Source: Chthoniobacterales bacterium (lineage in GTDB: Bacteria > Verrucomicrobiota > Verrucomicrobiia > Chthoniobacterales > UBA10450). From it: DNA of 7,823 nucleotides. The DNA lies in contig JACCXL010000271.1 in NCBI GenBank assembly GCA_013697015.1, forward strand, positions 1-7,823, read 5' to 3'. Within the stretch, counting starts at the first letter, position 1, and each line of letters begins with the position of its first letter. The notes beneath the pieces were generated by a model. It was not told where the DNA came from. It did not search any database and was given only the letters and a program-made list of their open reading frames with translations. Both the position numbers and the translations under genes were made by a program. Below, one piece after another: positions 7,243-7,823 of this stretch.

Positions 7243-7249
7243 AGTGTTG

Positions 7250-7278
7250 TCTATACCAGAGTCGTCCTTGCCTGTCAT
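7250..7278 (-). promoter_or_regulatory. Candidate promoter of the M20 hydrolase, possibly giving a leaderless mRNA
   Basis: On the - strand, ATGACA (7273-7278, one mismatch to TTGACA) is followed after exactly 17 bp by TATAGA (7250-7255), preceded by TGG (7256-7258) as in extended -10 elements. Only 7 nt (CAACACT) separate the -10 box from the start codon, so transcription would begin at or next to the A of ATG. This fits the absence of a ribosome-binding site. It is a consensus match by eye only. Confidence 0.5.
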
Positions 7279-7370
7279 TTGTGGAGGGAGCGAACTGAGG
7301 AAAGGATTTTTAGTAGGCGGCGCGGCCCGGTCAGAACGCCGAACTATTTTCAGCAAACCGCGGAAAAGTG

Positions 7371-7401
7371 TTGACATGAAGACGATATGAGTAGGTACTC
7401 A
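7371..7401 (+). promoter_or_regulatory. Possible promoter/operator upstream of the rightward secreted-protein gene
   Basis: A perfect TTGACA (7371-7376) is followed 11 nt later by the dyad TGAGTA-GG-TACTCA (7388-7401), with 6-bp perfect arms. At 17-bp spacing the -10 position reads GGTACT (7394-7399), a poor match, so the promoter might be weak or activator-dependent, with the dyad as a protein-binding site. The 2-nt centre is too short for an RNA hairpin loop. Speculative. Confidence 0.25.
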
Positions 7402-7480
7402 CGTTTCCACTCCGACGCCGATCGTCGCAGCCGCCGGACTTCCCCTTCGTCAGGAACCGCTCGTCGGCGCACTATTCAAC

Positions 7481-7823
7481 ATGAAAAAAACCCCTTCCTA
7501 TCGATCTGCATTCTTTAATCCCCGCGCCTTAATTGGTCTGCTGCTTTGCTGCGTCGGGCTCCTTCTCGCGTTCTTCGCGTTCAATGGGCTCAGCGGCCAA
7601 TCCGCCCAAGCGCAGGGGGCGTCCGGCACCGCCGGCGCTCCAGATTACGCAGGGCCGTCTATCGATCGACGGCCGATAACCCCGATTCGCAGTCGACCGC
7701 TGCGGGATATGAAAGCCATCCATCCGTCCAAGGCTCCTGGCCATGATCATCCGGAACCAATCCGTCCCCAGCCGCCGACCGAAAACGGCGGCCCGGCTGG
7801 ACCGATTCAGACGACTCTCGGTC
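7481..7823 (+). CDS. Partial secreted or membrane-anchored protein of unknown function
   Basis: The frame is open from the ATG at 7481 to the right edge (114 codons). It starts MKKTPSYRSAFFNPRALIG, with a hydrophobic segment at about residues 16-35 (RALIGLLLCCVGLLLAFFAF). SGQSAQAQ then gives a plausible signal-peptidase site after residue 44 (AQA-Q). The rest is rich in Pro, Gly and basic residues, including SIDRRPITPIRSRPLR (57-72) and PGHDHPEPIRPQPP (81-94), and looks disordered, as a spacer before folded domains would. From memory, similar SAFFNPR-plus-hydrophobic starts recur on large exported proteins of spartobacterial genomes; this was not checked. No catalytic motif is visible, so no function is given. 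No Shine-Dalgarno lies within 20 nt of the ATG; AGGAA (7452-7456) is too far upstream. Confidence 0.75.
   Translation, partial: MKKTPSYRSAFFNPRALIGLLLCCVGLLLAFFAFNGLSGQSAQAQGASGTAGAPDYAGPSIDRRPITPIRSRPLRDMKAIHPSKAPGHDHPEPIRPQPPTENGGPAGPIQTTLG

Larger units (their letters stand above)
7243..7480. other. Divergent intergenic region
   Basis: These 238 bases separate the leftward hydrolase from the rightward secreted protein. They contain the hydrolase promoter candidate and, for the right-hand gene, a TTGACA box and a dyad. I saw no RNA gene or repeat array. A leftward frame from 7377 continues into the hydrolase, and a 43-codon rightward frame starts at 7387, but neither resembles a known protein. 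Confidence 0.6.

Noticed and set aside
7243..7377. 45-residue N-terminal extension of the M20 hydrolase
   Set aside because: It would place a typical signal peptide in mid-protein and would cover the promoter-like element; the start at 7242 explains both.
7387..7518. 43-codon + strand frame (starting MSRYSRFHSD) overlapping the start of the secreted protein
   Set aside because: It has no Shine-Dalgarno and no known similarity, is Arg/Ser-rich, and continues out of frame into the better-supported gene at 7481.
7653..7674. Inverted repeat GGCCGTC/GACGGCC with 8-nt loop inside the last gene
   Set aside because: It lies within an open coding frame of a high-GC genome, has no T-run after it and is single-copy in the window. 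Chance is the simplest explanation.
1..7823. Search for CRISPR repeats, tRNA, transposase, prophage or defence genes
   Set aside because: No direct-repeat array, tRNA-like fold, transposase motif or toxin-antitoxin pair was seen by reading both strands.

Overview
This window carries the distal part of a division and cell-wall (dcw) cluster on the + strand, in the order (murC tail fused to murB)-ddl-ftsQ-ftsA-ftsZ. It is followed by a convergent secreted M20 metallohydrolase on the - strand and by the first 114 codons of a secreted protein that runs off the right edge. GC content is high, and long antisense open frames appear opposite almost every gene; none of them looks like a protein. The gene order, the divergent FtsZ and the style of the last protein's N-terminus suggest a Verrucomicrobiota bacterium, probably a soil spartobacterium/Chthoniobacterales type. 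This assignment is inference from memory of such genomes, not a computed placement.

Region 1-5873 looks like one operon. MurB makes UDP-MurNAc, and the left edge still holds the C-terminal tail of MurC, which adds L-Ala to that product, in the same uninterrupted frame. Ddl makes the D-Ala-D-Ala dipeptide that ends the stem peptide. FtsQ, FtsA and FtsZ are the membrane scaffold, membrane anchor and GTPase polymer of the divisome. Junctions are tight: a 15-codon mini-ORF bridges murB to ddl with GTGA and ATGA overlaps, ddl-ftsQ overlap by 4 nt, ftsQ-ftsA overlap by 11 nt, and ftsA-ftsZ are 19 nt apart with no visible Shine-Dalgarno sequence. A weak hairpin followed by T6 lies just after ftsZ and overlaps the end of the convergent gene.

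Region 5902-7242 (-) encodes an exported M20-family amidohydrolase with its expected metal-binding motifs. A promoter-like element sits so close to its start codon that the transcript could be leaderless. Region 7243-7480 is non-coding and holds this promoter plus a TTGACA box and a 14-bp dyad that may serve the rightward gene starting at 7481.

No mobile element, CRISPR array, tRNA or defence system was seen. The most unusual feature is FtsZ: its fold motifs and C-terminal tail are intact, but the T7 catalytic loop reads RIGFDD where well-studied FtsZ proteins have NVDFAD. Two of the three signature residues are therefore replaced.
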